Assembly (NCBI RefSeq): GCF_041381155.1
Contig: NC_091137.1
Span: 24,225,655 to 24,289,654 of the forward strand
Source of the DNA: Argopecten irradians
Lineage: Eukaryota > Mollusca > Bivalvia > Pectinida > Pectinidae
DNA length: 64,000 bases
Direction of reading: 5' to 3'
Made by a program: the position numbers and the translations under genes. The notes under the pieces were generated by a model, which was given only the letters and a program-made list of their open reading frames with translations, was not told where the DNA came from and ran no database searches. Below are positions 33,001-45,489 of this stretch, piece after piece. Positions within the stretch are counted from its first letter, which is position 1, and each line of letters opens with the position of its first letter.

Positions 33001-36000
33001 TATAACTTATGACGGGTTAACTGTTATAACCAATAACAATATAACTTATGACGGGTTAACTGTTATAACCAATAACAATATAACTTATGACGGGTTAACT
33101 GTTATAACCAATAACAATATAACTTATGACGGGTTAACTGTTATAACCAATAACAATATAACTTATGACGGGTTAACTGTTATAACCAATAACAATATAA
33201 CTTATGACGGGTTAACTGCTATAACCAATAAATAATATAACTTATGACGGGTTAACTGTTATAACCAATAACAATATAACTTATGACGGGTTAACTGTTA
33301 TAACCAATAACAATATAACTTATGACGGGTTAACTGTTATATAACCAATAACAATATAACTTATGACGGGTTAACTGTTATAACCAATAACAATATAACT
33401 TATGACGGGTTAACTGTTATAACCAATAGCAATATAACTTATGACGGGTTAACTGTTATAACCAATAACAATATAACTTATGACGGGTTAACTGTTATAA
33501 CCAATAACAATATAACTTATGACGGGTTAACTGTTATAACCAATAACAATATAACTTATGACGGGTTAACTGTTATAACCAATAACAATATAACTTATGA
33601 CGGGTTAACTGTTATAACCAATAACAATATATAACTTATGACGGGTTAACTGTTATAACCAATAACAATATAACTTATGACGGGTTAACTGTTATAACCA
33701 ATAACAATATAACTTATGACGGGTTAACTGTTATAACCAATAACAATATAACTTATGACGGGTTAACTGTTATAACCAATAACAATATAACTTATGACGG
33801 GTTAACTGTTATAACCAATAACAATATAACTTATGACGGGTTAACTGTTATAACCAATAACAATATAACTTATGACGGGTTAACTGTTATAACCAATAAC
33901 AATATAACTTATGACGGGTTAACTGTTATAACCAATAACAATATAACTTATGACGGGTTAACTGTTATAACCAATAACAATATAACTTATGACGGGTTAA
34001 CTGTTATAACCAATAGCATAATTATATAGCTTATGACGGGTTAACTGTTATAACCAATAACAATATAACTTATGACGGGTTAACTGTTATAACCAATACA
34101 ATATAACTTATGACGGGTTAACTGTTATAACCAATAACAATATAACTTATGACGGGTTAACTGTTATAACCAATAACAATATAACTTATGACGGGTTAAC
34201 TGTTATAACCAATAACAATATAACTTATGACGGGTTAACTGTTATAACCAATAACAATATAACTTATGACGGGTTAACTGTTATATAACCAATAACAATA
34301 TAACTTATGACGGGTTAACTGTTATAACCAATAACAATATAACTTATGACGGGTTAACTGTTATAACCAATAACAATATAACTTATGACGGGTTAACTGT
34401 TATAACCAATAACAATATAACTTATGACGGGTTAACTGTTATAACCAATAACAATATAACTTATGACGGGTTTACTGTTATAACCAATAACAATATAACT
34501 TATGACGGGTTAACTGTTATAACCAATAACAATATAACTTATGACGGGTTAACTGTTATAACCAATAACAATATAACTTATGACGGGTTAACTGTTATAA
34601 CCAATAACAATATAACTTATGACGGGTTAACTGTTATAACCAATAACAATATAACTTATGACGGGTTAACTGTTATAACCAATAACAATATAACTTATGA
34701 CGGGTTAATTGTTATAACCAATAACAATATAACTTATGACGGGTTAACTGTTATAACCAATAACAATATAACTTATGACGGGTTAACTGTTATAACCAAT
34801 AACAATATAACTTATGACGGGTTAACTGTTATAACCAATAACAATATAACTTATGACGGGTTAACTGTTATAACCAATAACAATATAACTTATGACGGGT
34901 TAACTGTTATAACCAATAACAATATAACTTATGACGGGTTAACTGTTATAACCAATAACAATATAACTTATGACGGGTTAACTGTTATAACCAATAACAA
35001 TATAACTTATGACGGGTTAACTGTTATAACCAATAACAATATAACTTATGACGGGTTAACTGTTATAACCAATAACAATATAACTTATGACGGGTTAACT
35101 GTTATAACCAATAACAATATAACTTATGACGGGTTAACTGTTATAACCAATAACAATATAACTTATGACGGGTTAACTGTTATAACCAATAACAATATAA
35201 CTTATGACGGGTTAACTGTTATAACCAATAACAATATAACTTATGACGGGTTAACTGTTATAACCAATAACAATATAACTTATGACGGGTTAACTGTTAT
35301 AACCAATAACAATATAACTTATGACGGGTTAACTGTTATAACCAATAACAATATAACTTATGACGGGTTAACTGTTATAACCAATAACAATATAACTTAT
35401 GACGGGTTAACTGTTATAACCAATAACAATATAACTTATGACGGGTTAACTGTTATAACCAATAACAATATAACTTATGACGGGTTAACTGTTATAACCA
35501 ATAACAATATAACTTATGACGGGTTAACTGTTATAACCAATAACAATATAACTTATGACTTATGACGGGTTAACTGTTATAACCAATAACAATATAACTT
35601 ATGACGGGTTAACTGTTATAACCAATAACAATATAACTTATGACGGGTTAACTGTTATAACCAATAACAATATAACTTATGACGGGTTAACTGTTATAAC
35701 CAATAACAATATAACTTATGACGGGTTAACTGTTATAACCAATAACAATATAACTTATGACGGGTTAACTGTTATAACCAATAACAATATAACTTATGAC
35801 GGGTTAACTGTTATAACCAATAACAATATAACTTATGACGGGTTAACTGTTATAACCAATAACAATATAACTTATGACGGGTTAACTGTTATAACCAATA
35901 ACAATATAACTTATGACGGGTTAACTGCTATAACCAATAGCATTATTATATAGCTTATGACGGGTTAACTGTTATAACCAATAATAATATAACTTATGAC

Positions 36001-39000
36001 GGGTTAACTGTTATAACCAATAACAATATAACTTATGACGGGTTAACTGTTATAACCAATAACAATATAACTTATGACGGGTTAACTGTTATAACCAATA
36101 ACAATATAACTTATGACGGGTTAACTGTTATAACCAATAACAATATAACTTATGACGGGTTAACTGCTATAACCAATAACAATATAACTTATGACGGGTT
36201 AACTGTTATAACCAATAACAATATAACTTATGACGGGTTAACTGCTATAACCAATAACAATATAACTTATGACGGGTTAACTGTTATAACCAATAACAAT
36301 ATAACTTATGACGGGTTAACTGTTATAACCAATAACAATATAACTTATGACGGGTTAACTGTTATAACCAATAACAATATAACTTATGACGGGTTAACTG
36401 TTATAACCAATAACAATATAACTTATGACGGGTTAACTGTTATAACCAATAACAATATAACTTATGACGGGTTAACTGTTATAACCAATAACAATATAAC
36501 TTATGACGGGTTAACTGTTATAACCAATAACAATATAACTTATGACGGGTTAACTGTTATAACCAATAACAATATAACTTATGACGGGTTAACTGTTATA
36601 ACCAATAACAATATAACTTATGACGGGTTAACTGTTATAACCAATAACAATATAACTTATGAGCGGGTTAACTGTTATAACCAATAACAATATAACTTAT
36701 GACGGGTTAACTGTTATAACAATAATAACAATATAACTTATGACGGGTTAACTGTTATAACCAATAACAATATAACTTATGACGGGTTAACTGTTATAAC
36801 CAATAACAATATAACTTATGACGGGTTAACTGTTATAACATAATAACAATATAACTTATGACGGGTTAACTGTTATAACCAATAACAATATAACTTATGA
36901 CGGGTTAACTGTTATAACCAATAACAATATAACTTATGACGGGTTAACTGTTATAACCAATAACAATATAACTTATGACGGGTTAACTGTTATAACCAAT
37001 AACAATATAACTTATGACGGGTTAACTGTTATAACCAATAACAATATAACTTATGACGGGTTAACTGTTATAACCAATAACAATATAACTTATGACGGTT
37101 AATGTTATAACCAATAACAATATAACTTATGACGGGTTAACTGTTATAACCAATAACAATATAACTTATGACGGGTTAACTGTTATAACCAATAACAATA
37201 TAACTTATGACGGGTTAACTGTTATAACCAATAACAATATAACTTATGACGGGTTAACTGTTATAACCAATAACAATATAACTTATGACGGGTTAACTGT
37301 TATAACCAATAACAATATAACTTATGACGGGTTAACTGTTATAACCAATAACAATATAACTTATGACGGGTTAACTGTTATAACCAATAACAATATAACT
37401 TATGACGGGTTAACTGTTATAACCAATAACAATATAACTTATGACGGGTTAACTGTTATAACCAATAACAATATAACTTATGACGGGTTAACTGTTATAA
37501 CCAATAACAATATAACTTATGACGGGTTAACTGTTATAACCAATAACAATATAACTTATGACGGGTTAACTGTTATAACCAATAACAATATAACTTATGA
37601 CGGGTTAACTGTTATAACCAATAACAATATAACTTATGACGGGTTAACTGTTATAACCAATAACAATATAACTTATGACGGGTTAACTGTTATAACCAAT
37701 AACAATATAACTTATGACGGGTTAACTGTTATAACCAATAACAATATAACTTATGACGGGTTAACTGTTATAACCAATAACAATATAACTTATGACGGGT
37801 TAACTGTTATAAACCAATAACAATATAACTTATGACGGGTTAACTGTTATAACCAATAACCAATAATACAATATACTTATGACGGGTTAACTGTTATAAC
37901 CAATAACAATATAACTTATGACGGGTTAACTGTTATAACCAATACAATATAACTTATGACGGTTAACTGTTATACCAATACAATATAACTTGACGGGTTA
38001 ACTGTTATAACCAATAACAATATAACTTATGACGGGTTAACTGTTATAACCAATAACAATATAACTTATGACGGGTTAACTGTTATAACCAATAACAATA
38101 TAACTTATGACGGGTTAACTGTTATAACCAATAACAATATAACTTATGACGGGTTAACTGTTATAACCAATAACAATATAACTTATGACGGGTTAACTGT
38201 TATAACCAATAACAATATAACTTATGACGGGTTAACTGTTATAACCAATAACAATATAACTTATGACGGGTTAACTGTTATAACCAATAACAATATAACT
38301 TATGACGGTTAACTGTTTATAACCAATAACAATATAACTTATGACGGGTTAACTGTTATAACCAATAACAATATAACTTATGACGGGTTAACTGTTATAA
38401 ACCAATAACAATATAACTTATGACGGGTTAACTGTTATAACCAATAACAATATAACTTATGACGGGTTAACTGTTATAACCAATAACAATATAACTTATG
38501 ACGGGTTAACTGTTATAACCAATAACAATATAACTTATGACGGGTTAACTGTTATAACCAATAACAATATAACTTATGACGGGTTAACTGTTATAACCAA
38601 TAACAATATAACTTATGACGGGTTAACTGTTATAACCAATAACAATATAACTTATGACGGGTTAACTGTTATATAAACCAATAACAATATAACTTATGAC
38701 GGGTTAACTGTTATAACCAATAACAATATAACTTATGACGGGTTAACTGTTATAACCAATAACAATATAACTTATGACGGGTTAACTGTTATAACCAATA
38801 ACAATATAACTTATGACGGGTTAACTGTTATAACCAATAACAATATAACTTATGACGGGTTAACTGTTATAACCAATAACAATATAACTTATGACGGGTT
38901 AACTGTTATAACCAATAACAATATAACTTATGACGGGTTAACTGTTATAACCAATAACAATATAACTTATGACGGGTTAACTGTTATAACCAATAACAAT

Positions 39001-39930
39001 ATAACTTATGACGGGTTAACTGTTATAACCAATAACAATATAACTTATGACGGGTTAACTGTTATAACCAATAACAATATAACTTATGACGGGTTAACTG
39101 TTATAACCAATAACAATATAACTTATGACGGGTTAACTGCTATAACCAATAACAATATAACTTATGACGGGTTAACTGTTATAACCAATAACAATATAAC
39201 TTATGACGGGTTAACTGTTATAACCAATAACAATATAACTTATGACGGGTTAACTGTTATAACCAATAACAATATAACTTATGACGGGTTAACTGTTATA
39301 ACCAATAACAATATAACTTATGACGGGTTAACTGTTATAACCAATAACAATATAACTTATGACGGGTTAACTGTTATAACCAATAACAATATAACTTATG
39401 ACGGGTTAACTGTTATAACCAATAACAATATAACTTATGACGGGTTAACTGTTATAACCAATAACATATAACTTATGACGGGTTAACTGTTATAACCAAT
39501 AGCATTATTATATAACTTATGACGGGTTAACTGTTATAACCAATAACAATATAACTTATGACGGGTTAACTGTTATAACCAATAACAATATAACTTATGA
39601 CGGGTTAACTGCTATAACCAATAACAATATAACTTATGACGGGTTAACTGCTATAACCAATAACAATATAACTTATGACGGGTTAACTGTTATAACCAAT
39701 AACAATATAACTTATGACGGGTTAACTGTTATAACCAATAACAATATAACTTATGACGGGTTAACTGCTATAACCAATAACAATATATAACTTATGACGG
39801 GTTAACTGCTATAACCAATAACAATATAACTTATGACGGGTTAACTGTTATAACCAATAACAATATAACTTATGACGGGTTAACTGTTATAACCAGTAAT
39901 AATATAACTTATGACGGGTTAACTGCTATA
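30004..39930. repeat. 39-bp satellite array, about 254 copies (9.9 kb)
   Basis: The unit is GGGTTAACTGTTATAACCAA plus TAACAATATAACTTATGAC. It runs head to tail, nearly without interruption and mostly identical. Each unit has a GTTAAC palindrome, a GTTATAAC palindrome and a GGTTA..TAACC inverted repeat. Recurrent variants are CTGCTATA for CTGTTATA, AATAGC for AATAAC, and AATAGCATTATTATATAGC near 34015, 35937 and 39500. Because 39 is 13 codons, long stop-free frames arise with a 13-residue period (DGLTVITNNNITY). These lack a signal, variation pattern or splice context that would argue for a protein. Confidence 0.98.
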
Positions 39931-40208
39931 GCTGATATTCGGTTGTTTACGTAAAGCGGTAGGATTTCTATCTGATATGATATTTAAAGGTATTATCCTC
40001 TTGTATAATGCTGTTATCGGATTTATGTCGGCATGCCAATAAATTCTATACTCACTTTAACCTATCACGTTCACGTATAAACAAAGACAAATAACGTGAT
40101 ACTTTTGCATTGTAAATGATACAGAATGTTTAATTATCATTTCGTTTTAGTTATGAAATAGGTAGACACAGGGCAACCTAACATAGCAACAGCCCAGAGA
40201 TTTGTACG

Positions 40209-40360
40209 ATGGCGGAAAAGAGCCAGTCCAAATTATATGAAGATAACTAACGTTTTTATCATGGTAGGTACTTTTACATGTTTTGTACCATATCGTGTGG
40301 TACAGTTATCTTGGTACATAAAGTTGTGAAAAAACAGTACCATGATAAAAAAATGTTACA
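40209..40360. repeat. Short inverted repeat between the two satellites
   Basis: TTTTTATCATGGTA at 40254-40267 faces TACCATGATAAAAA at about 40340. A second small pair is inside it: TGTACCATATCGTGTGGTACA. Just before it, ATGGCGGAAAAGAGCCAG at 40209 opens only 13 codons. It may be a tiny foldback element. Confidence 0.55.
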
Positions 40361-40408
40361 GTTTTTCATATCTTTTTGCTAGGCTCTTGTCGGCCAGCGT
40401 AAAAATTC

Positions 40409-41022
40409 AAACGGTACAAAATATTACATGTCTTGTAGAATGAATTAGGAACATATTAACGGTACAATATTTTAGGTGCCCTGTCAAATGAAATAAGAAT
40501 ATGCGATCAGTACAAAATACAAGATGTCTTTTAAGATAGAATAAGAACATTCGATCAGTACAAAATATTAGATGTCTTGTGGGATGGAATAAGAACATTC
40601 GATCAGTACAAAATATAAGATGTCTTGTGCGATGGAATAAGAACATTCGATCAGTACAAAATATAAGATGTCTTGTGGGATGGAATAAGAACATTCGATC
40701 AGTACAAAATATTATATGTCTTGTGGGATGGAATAAGAACATTCGATCAGTACAAAATATTATATGTCTTGTGGGATGGAATAAGAACATTCGATAGTAC
40801 AAAATATTATATGTCTTGTGGGATGGAATAAGAACATTCGATAGTACAAAATATTATATGTCTTGTGGGATGGAATAAGAACATTCGATAGTACAAAATA
40901 TTATATGTCTTGTGGGATGGAATAAGAACATTCGATAGTACAAAATATTATATGTCTTGTGGGATGGAATAAGAACATTCGATAGTACAAAATATTATAT
41001 GTCTTGTGGGATGGAATATTAT
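40409..41022. repeat. 48/46-bp minisatellite, about 13 copies
   Basis: The unit is ATGTCTTGTGGGATGGAATA, AGAACATTCGATCAGTACAA and AATATTAT. The left part has CGATCAGTAC (48 bp). From about 40794 rightwards every unit has CGATAGTAC, two bases shorter (46 bp). The leftmost copies are the most diverged. The 48-bp part gives open frames on both strands with a 16-residue period (MFLFHPTRHIIFCTDR on the - strand). These end where the units become 46 bp, so they are by-products. Confidence 0.96.
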
Positions 41023-41029
41023 TCGTATA

Positions 41030-41670
41030 ATAGAAGGCATTTCTTTTGAGCATTAAAATATATTACATGAACCATTTAAGGTTTCAAAGACTAAAAAAAT
41101 ATAAGATGAAATATTCTAGACATTAGTTTCATTAAAAACTCCTTAATACGAATCTTAACTAAATCGCCCGTAATACTGTGATCCTAATATGGTTGAGATT
41201 CCCCCCTCGCGAGGTTAACAGAAAAAATAGGAGCGCTTATTACAATTAGCCTATAGTTTAACCAGCGTGATGTAGCCTAGTACATCGCATGTATGTTGAG
41301 GATAATAAGTATGAGTTCCCTTCTACTATGTCCAAATTGTAACTAAAACCATGTCCAGATTGAACAGCATTTTGCTCCGATCTATTCCAAATTTAGTGTT
41401 GTCTCTCCGACCACTGGTCATTTGTCTTTGTCATTGTAAATTAGGGTTAAACACATTTTCTCGTGACCTGTTCAGTTCCGTTTGTCAAGTAACTCGAAAA
41501 CTAGTTTTCGTCCGATTTATAAGGCCGTTGTATCGTTTTGTTATTTAGGTCTTGGGCTAGTATATAAAAGACAATAAAACAATAGAGTGTCTGAAAAACA
41601 AAGCCCAATAATCAATACATCTTTGTTCTGTATATACATACTGCATATTAATATAAATATTTACATATTT
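41030..41670. other. Intergenic DNA, no gene seen
   Basis: I see no supported feature between the minisatellite and MITE copy 4. Confidence 0.4.
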
Positions 41671-41673
41671 ACA

Positions 41674-42021
41674 TACTCCACCGCTGACAAATGGTATTTT
41701 TCACCATCAAAAACAGGAGCATACTAATTAGTAGTTTTCTTCAGTTACAAAAGTTACTTACTTTACGCCATTACATCATTGAAAAGTTTAAGCTTCTAAT
41801 TTTACTTTAAGTAAAAATATGAAAAATAACTAATTGCATCCCGAAAAAATTCTGTTGCAATATATCCTATATGGAATGAAGTAATGATTGCGGTTACACC
41901 AAAGGCGAAATAAATTATTGATGTTTTTTGTGTGTGTTAATTATGCATATATATACACGATTAAACACCAATTATTGTAAAAATGATGAATATCATTTAT
42001 GCTATGTCGGCGGTGGAGCAT
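41674..42021 (+). mobile_element. MITE family A, copy 4
   Basis: It begins ACTCCACCGCTGACAAATGG and ends ATGTCGGCGGTGGAGCAT. The interior matches copies 1-3 (CAAAAACAGGAGCATACTAA, CATTGAAAAGTTTAAGC, TAATTGCATCCCG). Confidence 0.85.
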
Positions 42022-42024
42022 CAG

Positions 42025-43395
42025 CAGTTCATGTAATTGTTGGAGTGATAATGCATGTGTGGACCCTATTTCCTGAAAAAGGCTATGAACATTTTTAAAA
42101 ATGTCATTTTTTGGAGAGTTACTGCTGATTTGTCCGTTCTTTCGAAAATGGCCTACTTGTTGTCGTGCAAGGTGACTTCTACATTTTGTTAAATTTTACT
42201 ACATTTTATAGTTTAGCGTTATCTCGGAAAACACACTTGCCAACAAATAATTTACTACAATGACGTTTGGGGGCAGTACGGTTCAGTTCCATAAAATATT
42301 TTATATATGTATTTTTTCAAAATAGAAATGTTTCCTTCAGGACTTGGTATACCATTCTAAACCGTTTGAAGCTCACACTAGGAGACCTGTTGTATTACTA
42401 AATTGTCACATTCATATTACATCTGTCTCGGTCTGACGCGCGAGCGATCTAAACAACGACAAACACATCAATAACGATGTGTTTATTCTCAATAGGACTG
42501 CTTCAGTGACATGTAACAAAATAAATCATTATTGTTATAATCTTCATAACAGTTTTTGTCCAATAAAGATAGACTAAAGTAAGTGAAACGGAAATAAACA
42601 ATAGAATCGTAAAATGTAACGATAGCCACGGTAGATTGTCACCTGATGTTATCAATAACAGTTCGTACCAATTCCAGAAATTTATATACAAAGATGTACA
42701 CGAATTATCACACAATGTTTTCTCTGCTTTACACTTATTGACCAAGCCTTATAGCATACCATATTTGGAGGTATTTCTGTGTGTCAAGTTCTTCGCGATT
42801 TGAACTAGAAACAATATTGACGGTTTATGGTGTCTATACAATTAATTCATTTCTCAATTTTTGCAACCATAGCAACAATTCACCGAAAAACATCAACCCC
42901 TGCGAAAATATACGGTATGCATATACTATTGTGGAAAAGCTGCAAATGGGTCAATTTAAGATGACCATAACGTTGATATTACCCACAATTAATACGTGTG
43001 ACGTCACTCTCTACAGTACACTAGGATGAAATTACACCGCACATAAAATATGAACTAACGAATTGGTCGTACATCCTATTTTGTCTGTCTATGCCTTAAC
43101 AGTGATGCTGAGGGACATTGCAATACGAGGTTGTCCTTCATTATCGGTATCACAGTGGTTATTATCACTGTCGTAATATCTATCCCATTGACTATCCAAC
43201 AACAAAACTAAGGCATTCTAGTAGAAACAAAATTACCACATGGGTGCAGAAAAAGGTTACTGCGAAGCCCAACTTTACAAAGCATCGTCTCTCGATTTTG
43301 TTCATGTACATCAAAGTAGTGTGTTACCTGTATCATCTGTTGTCGCACAAAACTCCTTCAGGGTTTTTTTCCAATGACATAGTCATATAACGACA
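42025..43395. other. Intergenic DNA, no gene seen
   Basis: Several open frames of 80-90 codons occur on both strands, but none shows splice sites, codon bias or a recognisable domain. Confidence 0.35.
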
Positions 43396-43398
43396 GTG

Positions 43399-43672
43399 AC
43401 GAACCAGTCGTCCGACTGCCTGTATGCTGAACAGTAAACGGGAGCAGCAACTACCACTTTTAAAGACTTTGGTGTGTCTTGGCCGGGGAACAGAATCCAG
43501 AGCTCACAGGGGCGAGCCCTCAAAACAAGGCCAAAGTAAGGTGGTGTCAAGGGAGACGTTAGGAAGAAGAAAGTTTGTTAGGGATAAAAGAAAAGACAAG
43601 ATCCGCAATTTAGTCGCCTTTTACGGTCATGACATAGGGCAAGTAGGTACAATTCCAACGTCTTACCTGCAG
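43399..43672 (-). mobile_element. Dispersed repeat family C, 5' part
   Basis: This is the reverse complement of the first half of the 25388 copy: GGTGTGTCTTGGCCGGGGAAC, CTCACAGGGGCGAGCCCTC, GACGTTAGGAAGAAGAAAG, CGCAATTTAGTCGCCTTTTA. The shared 3' tail is missing. Confidence 0.8.
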
Positions 43673-43689
43673 AGCTTAGGAAGTTGAAC

Positions 43690-45040
43690 AATTTACCGGT
43701 GTAGAATAGATGTCGAGCCATTTGCAATGATTTACGTCTGATAACCTTGAGGTATTAACAATAAGGTGACCAACTGCCTCCTTTTAACGCTTCAAACTGC
43801 TGACATTTGTCAAAAGAAGTACTTTTATGAGAAATAAATGATAATAAATAATACAGTATTGATATAGGGAGTACATCCCTCAAGTAAACGAAGTCATAAT
43901 TATCGATTATTTGTTCCAGAGGTCTCATAAGACATTGTATGGAATTTCGGTGTTTGATATAAAGCTATTCTCTATTCTATATGATAATTTTATACAAATA
44001 ATACAAATTCATTTACTAATATGTATAAGGAAAATCAATGGAGTCTCCTTATTCATTTCTGAGATTTTTCAGGCTCTTAAATGTCCCCAAAGACAAGAGA
44101 GGCGTTTTATTACTAGTAGATTGCTGGTTACTGGTTCCGCCTGTATAAATGTGTGGCTAGACAGTGTTTTATGTTGATTTGTACATTAATTATACCGTGC
44201 AATATAAATCAGACACCGTAATTCTCTACTAAAATAGATTGGTGACCACGCGGAAATGGCGATGATACCGGACTCTCCATAGACGTTAATGTATCGCCTT
44301 TGTCCTTCTTCGATTTTTTAATGAAATCGTTTCTGGGTAGGAAATATATCCCGGGTACAAAAAGTAAGCTGGGAGTGAGCCGGTGTGGGTGTATGATTTA
44401 TTTGTAAATAATATATGTCTGTATGACAAATGTCAAATAAATGTTTACCACATTTAGAGGGCGCGAGGCGGTAACGGAATTCGACGCTATTTAAACAAGT
44501 TATAGATTTATTATTTTAGTTCATACCATAAAATACTTTCACAACCAGAATTTGTTTTTAACAATTTAATCTGTAATTTGATCGAAATAGTCGTATCAGC
44601 CGTTCTCTGGGGTTTTATGTTGTGTGGTTAGCAAGTGTGACTAGTGAGATTAAGTTCAAGCATAAAATCAGGATTACAATACCTGCAAATGTACCTTTTT
44701 GTTGATAATTCGTTCATGGGTTTCAAGCTGTTGGCTTCACCTATATATATTAAACAAATAAATTATAAATACTTAATCGATTATAGTTTATAAAGCTAAC
44801 ACAAATAATACATCGTGTAACCCGTTACTAGTGCAGTTCAATAATAATATTAAATTCCCAATTAGCAATGGGTAGGTTAGAAATAATGACTATTCTTAGC
44901 TTACTTTATGAGGATAGTATATGCAAATGAATACACGTCTATTATATATATCAAGTAATATTTAATATACTATACCATCGCTAATTGTGTTCTTCATCTG
45001 TTAACATAGGTAAAAGTTACGCGATAAACAATATCTTACA
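43690..45040. other. Intergenic DNA, no gene seen
   Basis: A slightly C+G-richer patch at 44240-44400 shows no convincing exon. Nothing else is supported. Confidence 0.35.
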
Positions 45041-45045
45041 CTAGT

Positions 45046-45480
45046 GTTTGGGTTTGTTTGTTAATAGCAATGGTCATGAATGGACGGCCTCCTATGTAGC
45101 GTGTGTGAAGTACGAGGTGCGTGTTTTGGGAGACTGCGGTATGTTCGTGTTGTGTCTTCTTGTATAGTTGAACTATTGCCCTTTTTATAGCGCTATATCA
45201 CTGAAGCATGCTGCCAAAGACACCAAGCAACATACTCCACCCGGTCACCTTATACTGACAAGGGGCGAACCAGTCGTCCCACTCCCTGTTTGCTGAGCGC
45301 TAAGCAGGAGCAGAAACTACCACTATTAGGCAGAACCAAGAGCCTTCCTCACAGGGGCGAACGCTCAACTCAGGGCCAAAAGTGAGGCGTTGCCAAGGGA
45401 GGCATTAGGAAAGATAAAGTCAGTTAGGAAGAAGAGAAAAGATAAGATCCTAAATTTAGTCACCTTTTACGATCAGGGCC
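45046..45480 (-). mobile_element. Dispersed repeat family C, nearly full copy
   Basis: Read on the - strand it ends with the shared tail (TCATGACCATTGCTATTAACA). On the + strand the landmarks are TTTTGGGAGACTGCGGTATG, CATGCTGCCAAAGACACCAAGC, GCTGAGCGCTAAGCAGGAGC and GAGCCTTCCTCACAGGGGCG. A small deletion removes the AGACTTTGGTGTGTC stretch present in the other copies. Confidence 0.82.
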
Positions 45481-45489
45481 AAAGTTTTT

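Noticed and set aside
31446-37820. Open frames of 132-287 codons with a 13-residue period (DGLTVITNNNITY) in the 39-bp array
   Set aside because: The unit length is divisible by three, so any stop-free frame stays open until an indel. The frames start and stop at unit indels and have no signal peptide, splice sites or upstream promoter. They are treated as satellite, not protein.
40407-40802. Open frames with a 16-residue period on both strands in the minisatellite
   Set aside because: Same reason: 48 bp is 16 codons. The frames end where units become 46 bp.
30004-41022. CRISPR array
   Set aside because: The repeats are directly adjacent without unique spacers, and the setting is an animal genome.
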